30,890 bases of DNA, taken from NCBI GenBank assembly GCA_035942035.1, contig DASZDK010000101.1, positions 1-30,890 on the forward strand, given 5' to 3'. The position numbers and the translations under genes were made by a program. How positions within the stretch are numbered: the first letter of the stretch is position 1; each line of letters opens with the position of its first letter. Below, piece by piece: positions 8,936 to 16,256 of this stretch. Below the pieces are notes generated by a model. That model was given only the letters and a program-made list of their open reading frames with translations. It searched no databases and had not been told where the DNA came from. This stretch comes from JAHWJR01 sp035942035 (GTDB taxonomy: Bacteria; Actinomycetota; Acidimicrobiia; Acidimicrobiales; CADCSY01).

Positions 8936-9818
8936 CGACCAGGCCGATCACCGCCAGCCCGATCACCACCCGGTAGACCACGAAGGGGGTGAAGGTGCGG
9001 GTCCGCACCAGCCGGAGCGTGCCCCACACCGCCAGCCACCCGGTGAGCGCCGAGGCGGCCATGCCCCAGGCGAAGGCGGGGACGAAACTGGCGGGGATGC
9101 CCCCGGCGGCCACCACGTCGAGGCCCTTGTACAACCCGGCGCCAGCGATGACGGGCAGGCTCATCAGGAACGACAAGCGGGCGGCGTCGGCCCGGGCGAA
9201 GCCCACCCAGCGGGCGGCGGTGATGGTCACCCCTGAACGAGACACGCCCGGCTGCAGAGCCAGGGCCTGGGCCACGCCCATGACCAGGGCGTCGCGGAGG
9301 CGGAACTCCTCGGCCGGGCGCCGACCAGGGAGCCGATCCGCCCACAGCAGCACCAGCCCGAAGACGATCAGGAGCAGGCCGATCAACCACTCCATGTCGG
9401 CGACACCCCGGAACGTGTCCTCGAACAGCGCTCCGGCGGCGGCGGCGGGCAGGGCGGAGACGACCAGCAGCCAGGCCAACCGCCCGTCGTCGGAGGCAGG
9501 GGCCCGCCGCCACGACCGGCCGGCCGGCGCCACCGACACCTCGGTCGTGCCGGCGTGCGCCGGCTGGCGTTGCACCCGCAGGGCGGCCACGCCCCCACGC
9601 GCCAGGCGCACGAGGTCGGACCGGAAGTACGCCACCGCCCCGGCGAAGGTGCCGAGGTGGAGGGCGACGTCGAAGGTCGTCTCCAGCTCGGGCTGGCCGG
9701 CGAAGTCCTCCCAGCCGAACAGCCAGGGCACCAGGGCGAGATGGCCGCTCGACGAGATGGGCAGGAACTCCGACAGCCCCTGGACGATGCCGAGCACGAT
9801 GGCGTGCACCAGGGGCAC
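8916..9818 (-). CDS. uppP: Undecaprenyl-diphosphatase UppP (BacA)
   Basis: This integral membrane phosphatase recycles undecaprenyl diphosphate to the monophosphate carrier for peptidoglycan synthesis and gives bacitracin resistance. The first conserved motif, GLSEFLPISSSGHLAL (about residues 14-29), and the second, PGVSRSGVTI in the C-terminal half, are intact, including the catalytic Glu, His and Arg-Ser residues. The protein is 300 residues, against about 270 for most members. The extra length lies in a hydrophilic insert around residues 75-112 (QRQPAHAGTTEVS and on). The start is GTG 9818, giving MPLVHAIVLGIVQG. The 3' end overlaps the convergent SAF gene by 20 bases. Confidence 0.95.
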   Translation of the reverse strand: MPLVHAIVLGIVQGLSEFLPISSSGHLALVPWLFGWEDFAGQPELETTFDVALHLGTFAGAVAYFRSDLVRLARGGVAALRVQRQPAHAGTTEVSVAPAGRSWRRAPASDDGRLAWLLVVSALPAAAAGALFEDTFRGVADMEWLIGLLLIVFGLVLLWADRLPGRRPAEEFRLRDALVMGVAQALALQPGVSRSGVTITAARWVGFARADAARLSFLMSLPVIAGAGLYKGLDVVAAGGIPASFVPAFAWGMAASALTGWLAVWGTLRLVRTRTFTPFVVYRVVIGLAVIGLVVSGFRG

Positions 9819-9927
9819 GGGGTCACCCCACCCGCACGTCGGCGCCGTTCACGCCGGCGCACGCTACTGGTCGGCCGGCGCCACGGCCGACGTTGGCACG
9901 ACGGCCCTCGGGGGCACAGTTGCCGCC

Positions 9928-10299
9928 GTGGGTCTCCTTCGCCGCTCGTTCCGCCACGTCATGCCCTTCAGCCGGCTGGGTGCCGTCCTGTGGGCCTGGC
10001 GCCACCGCCAACAGATCGCCGGCTGGGCCGGGTGGATGGCCAGGGCCGTCCCGCGCATCGCCGCCGGCGACACCAAAGACGTGGTGACCGAGGGGCGGCT
10101 CCAGGCGGCGCTGAGCACCGACCGCCGCCTTCGCGACAGCGATCAGCTCCGGGCCGAGGTCGTCGACGGCGTCGCCGTCCTCCACGGCGTGGTCTCTCCC
10201 GAGGCTCACGACGCCGCCATCGACGTGGCCACGACCAGCAACGGCGTGCGCCGGGTCCGGGACGAGCTCCAAGAGACCAGGGGCCGCCGCCGGCGGTGA
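9928..10299 (+). CDS. BON-domain protein
   Basis: The 123-residue protein has a basic, Trp-rich N-terminal half (RRSFRHVMPFSRLG, then WAWRHRQQIAGWAGWM). Its C-terminal BON-type domain (about 57-117) reads VVTEGRLQAALSTDRRLR, then VVDGVAVLHGVVSPEA, and ends GVRRVRDEL. BON domains bind phospholipid or act in envelope stress in other bacteria; the role here is unknown. No signal peptide is clear. GTG 9928 begins just before the conserved part; the frame is open further upstream into uppP but without coding character. It converges with the alpha/beta hydrolase gene, with a 40-base G+C-rich gap between them. Confidence 0.75.
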   Translation: MGLLRRSFRHVMPFSRLGAVLWAWRHRQQIAGWAGWMARAVPRIAAGDTKDVVTEGRLQAALSTDRRLRDSDQLRAEVVDGVAVLHGVVSPEAHDAAIDVATTSNGVRRVRDELQETRGRRRR

Positions 10300-10339
10300 C
10301 GGTCGGGTGCCGGCGGGGGCGGCGGCGCCGGCGGCGGCA

Positions 10340-11227
10340 TCAGCCGCCCTGGGCCACCGTCTTCTCGAGGAACGACAACACCGAGTGGCGCCAGGCCTCG
10401 GGAGCCTCGTGCTGGGGACTGTGGCCGGCGCCCGCCACCACGACGAGACGGGCCCCCGGGATGGTGGCCGCCAGCCGGCGACACGCCTGGAGGAACGAGG
10501 CGTCGTGCTCGCCGACCACCACCAAGGTGGGAACCTGCAAGTGCTCCAGCGCGTGCAGCCGGTCCGGCTGGTCGAGCATGGCCGGGACCATCGCCGTGTA
10601 CATCGCCGGTGAGGAGGCGATCAGCTTGGCGTCGGCGAAGGCGGCCCAGCTGGCCTCGATGTCGTCGCCGCCGAGCGGGCTGGGGCGGGACTTGCGGGCC
10701 TGCTCGCCCTGAGGGGTGGCGAACGGGCTGCCGCCCAAGGCGGTGATGGCCTCGGCGAGCGCCGGCATGCCGCCGCTGCGCACGATCTCGATCGAGGCGA
10801 GGGCGAGTGATCGGTCGACCTCGACCGGGCCATGGGAGGTCGCCATGAGCACCAGGGCGGCGATGCGCTCAGGGACGGCCAGGGCCGCCAGCTGGGCGGC
10901 CATGCCCCCCATCGAGTGGCCAAGGAGAGCGAAGCGGTCCCATCCGAGGGCGTCCGCCAGCGCCACCAGGTCGGACGCCAGCACCTCGAGGGCGTAGGCC
11001 TCCTCCTCGGCGGGGGCGTCGCTGGCGCCGTGCCCCCGCAGGTCGGGCGCCACGCTGTGCCAACCGGCCTCGGCCAGCGCCGGCAGGTGCTCGACGAAGT
11101 CCTCCTTGGCGCCACCGAACCCGTGGACCAGCAGCAGCGGCCGCCCGCCCGTCCCCGCCTCGACCACCTCGAACTCCACCTCTGCGGCGCCCAGGCGTCG
11201 GGTGCGGGTCGCCTCCATGGGGCCCAT
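10340..11227 (-). CDS. Alpha/beta hydrolase
   Basis: The 295-residue protein is a typical alpha/beta hydrolase fold enzyme. It shows LLLVHGFGGAKEDF (oxyanion region, about 31-44), PDLRGHGASD, and the nucleophile elbow GHSMGG with Ser about 105. The acid is in VVGEHDASF (Asp about 242) and the catalytic His is in AGAGHSPQHE (about 269). The substrate cannot be inferred; related sequences are esterases, haloperoxidase-like proteins and C-C hydrolases. ATG 11227 is used, and ATG 11218 three codons later is equally possible. It is divergent from dxs, with about 150 bases between the starts. Confidence 0.9.
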   Translation of the reverse strand: MGPMEATRTRRLGAAEVEFEVVEAGTGGRPLLLVHGFGGAKEDFVEHLPALAEAGWHSVAPDLRGHGASDAPAEEEAYALEVLASDLVALADALGWDRFALLGHSMGGMAAQLAALAVPERIAALVLMATSHGPVEVDRSLALASIEIVRSGGMPALAEAITALGGSPFATPQGEQARKSRPSPLGGDDIEASWAAFADAKLIASSPAMYTAMVPAMLDQPDRLHALEHLQVPTLVVVGEHDASFLQACRRLAATIPGARLVVVAGAGHSPQHEAPEAWRHSVLSFLEKTVAQGG

Positions 11228-11330
11228 TGTGCCCGTCACCGCCGCACCCGCCGTCCGGGCCCTCCTCGACGCTTCTGGCGCCCGTCGATGGCGTCTGGCC
11301 CCACCGTCGAGGTCGTTGCTCGCACCTCGC

Positions 11331-11341
11331 GCCGGTAGCGT
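11331..11341 (+). promoter_or_regulatory. GCCGGTAGCGT promoter-like element of dxs
   Basis: TAGCGT is a TANNNT-type -10 box, 33 bases before the dxs ATG, with GAGGA at 11361-11365 as the ribosome site. The preceding GCCGG is shared with the elements before tRNA-Arg, the response regulator and the rhomboid gene. Confidence 0.4.
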
Positions 11342-11374
11342 CGTAGGCAACCCGAACGGTGAGGACGGCCCGGC

Positions 11375-13225
11375 ATGCTGCTCGACACCATCTCCAGCCC
11401 GGCTGACCTTCGCCGGCTCGACTACCCGGAGCTCGACCGCCTGGCGACGGAGATCCGCCAGTTCGTCGTCGACGCGGTGTCCGCCCACGGCGGTCACCTG
11501 GGGTCGAACCTCGGAGCGGTGGAGCTGACCCTGGCCCTGCACCGGGTGTTCGACTCCCCCCGGGACATCCTCCTGTGGGACACCGGGCACCAGAGCTACG
11601 TCCACAAGCTGGTCACCGGCCGGCGGGAGGCGTTCACCTCGCTGCGCCAGGCTGGCGGCCTGTCGGGCTACCCCAGCCGCGACGAGTCCGAGCACGACTG
11701 GGTCGAGAACAGCCACGCCTCGACGATCCTCAGCTACGCCCACGGCATCGCCACCGCCGTCGAGCGCAAGGGTGAGCAGCGCCGGGTGGTGGCGGTCATC
11801 GGCGACGGGTCGCTGACCGGGGGCATGGCCTACGAGGGGCTCAACAACCTGGGCCACAGCGGCCGCAACGTGATCATCGTGCTCAACGACAACGGCCGCT
11901 CCTACGCCCCCACCGTCTCCCACCTCTCGCAGAGCCTCACCCGCATCCGGCTCAACCCCACCTACATGCGCCGGCAGCGGCGGCTCGAGCAACTGCTGCG
12001 GGACGTCCCCGTGGTGGGTGAGCACCTGGAGCGGGGGATGGAGGGGTTCAAGGCGGCGGTGCGGGAGATGCTCGAGCCCACCGCGTTCTTCGAGACCCTG
12101 GGCGTGCGCTACGTCGGGCCCATCGACGGCCACGACATCCGGGGCGTGGAGACCGCCCTGCGCCAGGCGGCCGAGTTCGACGAGCCCATCGTGGTACACG
12201 TCGTCACTCAGAAGGGACGGGGCTACAAGCCGGCCGAGGACGACCTGGTCAAGTGCCTCCACGACACCTCGGTGTGCAAGCCCGGTTCGTACACCGCGGC
12301 CTTCGGGGACGCCCTCATCGCCGCCGCCGAGCGCGACCCCTCGGTGGTGGCCATCACCGCCGCCATGCCCGACTCCACCGGGCTCCTGCCCTTCGGCGAC
12401 CGCTTCCCCGACCGGCTCTTCGACGTGGGCATCGCCGAGCAGCACGCCGTCACTTCGGCGGCGGGAATGGCCATGGGTGGGCTGCGCCCGGTGGTGGCCA
12501 TCTACTCCACCTTCTTGAGCCGGGCGTTCGACCAGGTCAACCTGGACGTCGGCCTCCACCGCCAGCCAGTGGTGTTCTGCCTCGACCGGGCCGGCATCAC
12601 CGGCGACGACGGGCCCTCCCACCACGGTGTGCTCGACATGGCGCTGCTGTCCAAGGTGCCGGGGATGACGATGTTCGCGCCCTCGTCCTACCAAGAGCTC
12701 GAGGTCATGCTCGACGAGGCGCTGTCGATCACCACCGGGCCCTGCGCCCTGCGCTGGCCCAAGACGGCGGCGCCCCAGGTGCCGCCTGACCAGGTCGGCC
12801 ACGGCCTGCGGGCCCGGCGGGCACGTGAGGGTGACGGCGGGGTCGCCATTCTCGCCGTGGGCAAGATGCTGGCCGCCGCCGAGGACGCCGCCGGCCTCCT
12901 GGCCGAGGACGGGATCTCGGCCACGGTATGGGACGTACGGGTCGTCAAGCCTCTCGACCCCGTCATGCTGGCCGACGCTTCCCGCCACTCCCTGGTGGTG
13001 ACCGTCGAGGACGGCATCAGCGTCGGGGGCATCGGCTCTCAGATCGCCGAGGGGCTCGCTCACCAGGCCGAGAGCCGCGTCGGTCCTCCCGTGCTGGTCC
13101 TCGGCATTCCCTTGGAGCACCTGCCCCACGGCAAGCCCGACCGCATCCTGGCCGAGCTCGGGCTCGACGGCCCTGGTGTCGCCGCCGCCACCACCAAAGC
13201 CCTCACCGCCGCCCGCCACGAGTAG
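11375..13225 (+). CDS. dxs: 1-deoxy-D-xylulose-5-phosphate synthase
   Basis: Dxs condenses pyruvate and glyceraldehyde-3-phosphate, with thiamine diphosphate, in the first step of the non-mevalonate isoprenoid pathway. The 616-residue protein shows the N-terminal AHGGHLGSNLGAVELT with the conserved His. The thiamine-diphosphate and Mg site is IGDGSLTGGMAYEGLNN, followed by LNDNGRS. In the second domain are DVGIAEQHAVTSAAGMA, with the catalytic Glu, and DRAGITGDDGPSHHG. The C-terminal domain ends normally. The start ATG 11375 has GAGGA 9 bases upstream. The product ultimately feeds undecaprenyl phosphate, whose recycling enzyme UppP is encoded nearby. Confidence 0.97.
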   Translation: MLLDTISSPADLRRLDYPELDRLATEIRQFVVDAVSAHGGHLGSNLGAVELTLALHRVFDSPRDILLWDTGHQSYVHKLVTGRREAFTSLRQAGGLSGYPSRDESEHDWVENSHASTILSYAHGIATAVERKGEQRRVVAVIGDGSLTGGMAYEGLNNLGHSGRNVIIVLNDNGRSYAPTVSHLSQSLTRIRLNPTYMRRQRRLEQLLRDVPVVGEHLERGMEGFKAAVREMLEPTAFFETLGVRYVGPIDGHDIRGVETALRQAAEFDEPIVVHVVTQKGRGYKPAEDDLVKCLHDTSVCKPGSYTAAFGDALIAAAERDPSVVAITAAMPDSTGLLPFGDRFPDRLFDVGIAEQHAVTSAAGMAMGGLRPVVAIYSTFLSRAFDQVNLDVGLHRQPVVFCLDRAGITGDDGPSHHGVLDMALLSKVPGMTMFAPSSYQELEVMLDEALSITTGPCALRWPKTAAPQVPPDQVGHGLRARRAREGDGGVAILAVGKMLAAAEDAAGLLAEDGISATVWDVRVVKPLDPVMLADASRHSLVVTVEDGISVGGIGSQIAEGLAHQAESRVGPPVLVLGIPLEHLPHGKPDRILAELGLDGPGVAAATTKALTAARHE

Positions 13226-13320
13226 CTCGGACCCGAGCCGTCTCCACCCGTTCTGGCCGGGCCAGTGGCTACTTCTCGGCCGCTCCTGCTGGCAGAAACA
13301 GTCCTGGAGCGCGCCGTCGG

Positions 13321-13506
13321 CTAGAGGGCCTCGATGATCAGCAGGACGCCGGAGACCAGAAGGTAGATGGCCACGACGTAGTTGAGCACTCGAGGGACGA
13401 CCAAGATCAAGATGCCGGCGGCCACGGCGACGATGCCAACCAGCAGCAAACCGGTGCTCACCCCGGTGCCGGCCTGTGCCAACAGTGCGGCAGCCAAAGA
13501 AGACAT
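13321..13506 (-). CDS. Small membrane protein, DUF3096-like
   Basis: A 61-residue protein made of two membrane helices (about 18-37 and 41-60) joined by a short VVPRVLNY turn. The pattern GILILVVPRVLNYVVAIYLL matches the small DUF3096 family, of unknown function. ATG 13506 is preceded by GGAAAGG at a good distance, which decides the start; an upstream ATG in the same frame would add unconserved, Arg-rich residues. It is convergent with dxs, with a 95-base gap that holds no convincing terminator. Confidence 0.8.
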   Translation of the reverse strand: MSSLAAALLAQAGTGVSTGLLLVGIVAVAAGILILVVPRVLNYVVAIYLLVSGVLLIIEAL

Positions 13507-13666
13507 GTGCACGCCTTTCCTGCGACCGGACGCGGCCCCGTACCCGGAGCCGACTGCGGAAGACCTCTGCCGGCGGTGGCCGTCCAGGGGCACCCCCACC
13601 GGTTGCCGATCGCCGCTGGCGCCCGAGTTCTGGCGATCCACGCTTCAGCCAGTGAGCCTGGAAGCG

Positions 13667-14148
13667 ATGACATGCGTGGTTAGTGGGGGATGTGCGGGTT
13701 ACAACGAGAAGCTCGACAACGACGACGCCGTGCGCTTCCCCAACGCCGTGGGCGTCCCTCGCTGCCCGAACCAGCCGGGCACGCCGGCGGCGCTCACCCC
13801 GGCCCAGGTGGCCGAGCCGTTCGTACGGACGATCCCCCTGCCGGCGCCCCGCCCCCGGATCCCGCCGGGTCACGCCATCACCCGGCCTGCCGGCGTACCT
13901 GGAGACCCGGGCACCTCAGCCACCGGGTGGCACTCGAGGAGGGGCCGTTCCGATTCGAGGGCGAGTCCTATCCCAGCGGGCGCATCGTGCACACCTACCG
14001 CGACACGGGCACCTACACCGTGACTGTGCGCGAGGCCTGGAGCGCCGACTGGCGCCTGGGGGGCGAGTCGGGCACGGTGCCGGGCCTGCAGACCCGGGCG
14101 TCCATCCCCCTCGAGGTGCGCCAGCTCCAGGCCGTGCGCCTGCGCTGA
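13667..14148 (+). pseudogene. Decayed PKD-like secreted protein with two frame changes
   Basis: Three reading frames in succession carry parts of one protein. The first holds CAGYNEKLDND to LPAPRPRIPPGHAIT (to about 13882). The second holds GLPAYLETRAP (about 13884-13918). The third holds EEGPFRFEGESYPSGRIVHTYRDTGTYTVTV to the end at 14148. Together they resemble actinobacterial secreted proteins with a PKD-like domain, in which a WGDG-containing stretch normally lies between the 'PAYLET' and 'YPSG.I.HTY' blocks. That stretch is missing, and so is the N-terminal signal region. The gene therefore appears inactivated by small indels and deletion. Sequencing errors could account for the frame changes but not so easily for the missing block. 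Confidence 0.7.
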
Positions 14149-14997
14149 TCAGAGCAGCAGGACGGACCCGGCGAACGCGACGCACGCCAGCACCACGCAA
14201 CCGGCCACGCCGGCCGAGCGTTTGGTCCGGTCGCGGTCGTCACTGGCGAAGAGCAGGGCGCCGGCCGCCGCTCCGCCGGCCAGGCCCCCGAGGTGCCCGC
14301 CGATGGAGATGCCGGGGATGAGGAAGGTGAGCACCAGGTTGATGGCCAGCAGCCCGCCGATGCCGGACTGCATGGGGTCGACCCCCCGCCGGCGCATGCC
14401 CACCACGGCGGCGCCCATGAGCCCGAAGACGGCTCCTGAGGCGCCGGCAGTACGGGCCCCGGGCTGGAGCAGCAGGGCACCGAAAGAACCCCCCAGCAGG
14501 GCGGTGGCGTAGAGGACGCCGAAGCGCAGCCGGCCCAGGGTGGGCTCGAGCATGGCGCCGAGCTGCACGAGGATGATCATGTTGAACGCCAGGTGGATGA
14601 GCCCGTAGTGCAGGAATCCCGAGGTGACGAGGCGCCACCACTCGCCGGCCGCCACCGCCGGGCCGTAGAGGGCGAAGTCGAGGGCCAAGGGGTTGCCGCC
14701 GGGCCCGGCGCCGGCGCCGAGGGAAGGCACGAACGCCGCCACGCTGGCGGCAATGAGGGCGTAGGTCACCACCGGCCGAGTGGCGAGCGAGCGCAGGCTC
14801 TGCACCGGCGGCGCCTGGCGCACGCACTCGGGGCACTGGAACCCCACCGGTGCGGTGATCATGCAGTCGGGGCAGATGGGACGCTCGCAGCGCCGGCAGC
14901 GCACCCCGCTCTCGCGCCCGGGATGCCGGTAGCAGTCCCACACGACGCGGGCGGAGTCACCGCCGGCGGGTACGGGCTCGGGAGGAGGGGCCGACAT
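14149..14997 (-). CDS. Rhomboid family intramembrane serine protease with N-terminal zinc finger
   Basis: The 282-residue protein starts with a cytoplasmic B-box-like zinc finger (Cys and His at about 22-58: CYRHPGRESGVRCRRCE, then CPDC and CPEC). Six or seven membrane helices follow (about 75-282). Rhomboid catalytic features are intact: HLAFNM (about 135-140) in helix 2, GASGAVFG with nucleophile Ser about 187, and GGHLGGLAGG with catalytic His about 235. Rhomboids cleave membrane helices within the bilayer; the substrate is unknown. This zinc finger-rhomboid order is common in actinobacteria. ATG 14997 is preceded at 9 bases by TAGCCT, so a very short or no leader is likely. The gene's stop directly abuts the end of the decayed gene on the other strand. 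Confidence 0.94.
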   Translation of the reverse strand: MSAPPPEPVPAGGDSARVVWDCYRHPGRESGVRCRRCERPICPDCMITAPVGFQCPECVRQAPPVQSLRSLATRPVVTYALIAASVAAFVPSLGAGAGPGGNPLALDFALYGPAVAAGEWWRLVTSGFLHYGLIHLAFNMIILVQLGAMLEPTLGRLRFGVLYATALLGGSFGALLLQPGARTAGASGAVFGLMGAAVVGMRRRGVDPMQSGIGGLLAINLVLTFLIPGISIGGHLGGLAGGAAAGALLFASDDRDRTKRSAGVAGCVVLACVAFAGSVLLL

Positions 14998-15006
14998 GGC
15001 CCCGTC

Positions 15007-15017
15007 AGGCTACCGGC
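15007..15017 (-). promoter_or_regulatory. GCCGGTAGCCT promoter-like element of the rhomboid gene
   Basis: TAGCCT (TANNNT) ends 9 bases before ATG 14997, consistent with a leaderless or near-leaderless start. The GCCGG before it matches the elements found before dxs, the response regulator and tRNA-Arg. Confidence 0.4.
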
Positions 15018-15062
15018 GGCCCGGGGTCCCGGGGGCCCGCCGTCGCGGGAGGGCGGACGTGT

Positions 15063-16211
15063 TCAGCGGCGGGCGGTGAGCCGGCCCATCAGCTCGTGCC
15101 CCGGCACCGGAGGCGAACCAGCGGTGCCCGCCTCGCTGTACGTGCCGCCGGGCCCATCGTGCTCGCTGTCGAGCAGCAGCCACGGCACCGGGTCGAGGGT
15201 GTGGGTGCGCAACGCCACCGGGGTCGGGTGGTCGGGCAGCAGGAGCAGCCGCCACGGGCCCAGGTCGGTCAAGCCCTCGACCAACGGGCCGAGGATGCGC
15301 CGGTCCCAGTGCTCCAGCGCCTGCACCTTCTGGTCGAGGTCACCGGCGTGGCCGGCCTCGTCAGTGGCCTCGACGTGGATGACGAACAGGTCGGCGCCCG
15401 CCGCCAGGGTGGCCAGGCAGGCGTCCCGCTTTCCCTCGTAGTCGGTGTCGTACCAGCCGGTGGCGCCCTCGACCTCGACCACCTCGATGCCGGTGAGGGC
15501 GCCCAGCCCCCGGATGAGGTCGACGGCGGTGGTCAGCGCCGCCTCCAGGCCGTGGCGGTCGCGGAAGGCGGGGAGCTGCGGCTGGTGGCCCTGGCCCCAG
15601 AGCCACACCTGGTTGGCCGCCAGGCCGAAGCGGCTGACCACTGGGCGGGAGGCCTCCATGAGGGCGCGCAACGACGACGACGCCGGCCCGGTGGGCCACA
15701 CCGCCGCCCGCCCCGACAGGTCGTGAGGCGGGACGCAGTCGGCGTCGACCCAGGTCGAGGGCACCACGAGCAGGTGGCGGTACTGGACCCCGGGGTGGAA
15801 GCGCACCTCGTCGGAGCCCAACTCGGCCTGGAGGGCGGCCACCACCTCGGCCGCCTCCTCGGTGCTCGGGTGGCCTCCGGCGAAGTCGGCCATGGTGCCG
15901 TCGTCGCCGACGGTCACGAGGTTGCAGCGGTAGGCGACCTCTCCCGGGCCCAGACGCACCCCGCGCCCGGCGGCCTCGATGGGCGCCCGACCGGTGTGGT
16001 AGCGGGCCGGGTCGTAGCCGAGGATGCTCATGTTGCCCACGTCGCTGCCGGGGGCCATACCGGCAGGGATGACCGCCGCCCGCCCGACCTCTCCCCGGCG
16101 GGCCAGGGCGCTCAGCGTGGGCATGGAGGCCGCCTGCAGCGGTGTACGACCATCGAGCTCGAGGATCGGCTCGTCGGCGCAGCCGTCCGGGACGCAGACC
16201 ACGTACTTCAT
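15063..16211 (-). CDS. ApgM-type phosphomutase family protein, probable homoserine kinase
   Basis: The 382-residue protein belongs to the archaeal-type cofactor-independent phosphoglycerate mutase group of the alkaline phosphatase superfamily. It begins KYVVCVPDGCADEP. The active-site block PGSDVGNMSILGYDP (about 54-68) includes the Ser that forms the phospho-intermediate. Other metal-site segments are FVIHVEATDEAGHAGD and LLPDHPTPV. A subgroup of this family has been proposed as the alternative homoserine kinase in organisms lacking ThrB. Here the gene directly follows hom and thrC, and no ThrB (GHMP kinase) gene is visible, which supports phosphorylation of homoserine over a glycolytic role. 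A TAGCGT -10 box lies 7 bases before ATG 16211, so it may also have its own leaderless transcript. Confidence 0.85.
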   Translation of the reverse strand: MKYVVCVPDGCADEPILELDGRTPLQAASMPTLSALARRGEVGRAAVIPAGMAPGSDVGNMSILGYDPARYHTGRAPIEAAGRGVRLGPGEVAYRCNLVTVGDDGTMADFAGGHPSTEEAAEVVAALQAELGSDEVRFHPGVQYRHLLVVPSTWVDADCVPPHDLSGRAAVWPTGPASSSLRALMEASRPVVSRFGLAANQVWLWGQGHQPQLPAFRDRHGLEAALTTAVDLIRGLGALTGIEVVEVEGATGWYDTDYEGKRDACLATLAAGADLFVIHVEATDEAGHAGDLDQKVQALEHWDRRILGPLVEGLTDLGPWRLLLLPDHPTPVALRTHTLDPVPWLLLDSEHDGPGGTYSEAGTAGSPPVPGHELMGRLTARR

Positions 16212-16218
16212 CTCGGTG

Positions 16219-16224
16219 ACGCTA
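16219..16224 (-). promoter_or_regulatory. -10 box of a possible leaderless promoter for the ApgM-type gene
   Basis: TAGCGT on the minus strand is followed by 7 bases and then ATG 16211. It sits in the 45-base gap after thrC and has no ribosome site, which fits an extra leaderless transcript inside the threonine operon. Confidence 0.45.
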
Positions 16225-16256
16225 CTGGTGGGCGGCCGGCGCGCCCGCCGTCGGTC

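Noticed and set aside
10300..10339. G+C-rich self-complementary gap between the BON and hydrolase genes as a terminator
   Set aside because: Simple GGC/GCC runs pair with almost anything, and there is no T-run on either strand.
13226..13320. Hairpin CTGGC-CGG-GCCAG between dxs and the DUF3096-like gene
   Set aside because: The stem is only five pairs and no T-run follows, so a terminator is not supported.
13507..13666. Open frame upstream of the decayed PKD-like gene
   Set aside because: It continues in the same frame but shows no signal peptide or family resemblance; it is probably the non-coding upstream region of the DUF3096-like gene.
10340..13873. A 1177-codon open frame on the minus strand running across dxs
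   Set aside because: Only its last 295 codons (alpha/beta hydrolase) look like protein. The rest is antisense to dxs, which is unmistakably coding; long open antisense frames are expected at this G+C content.
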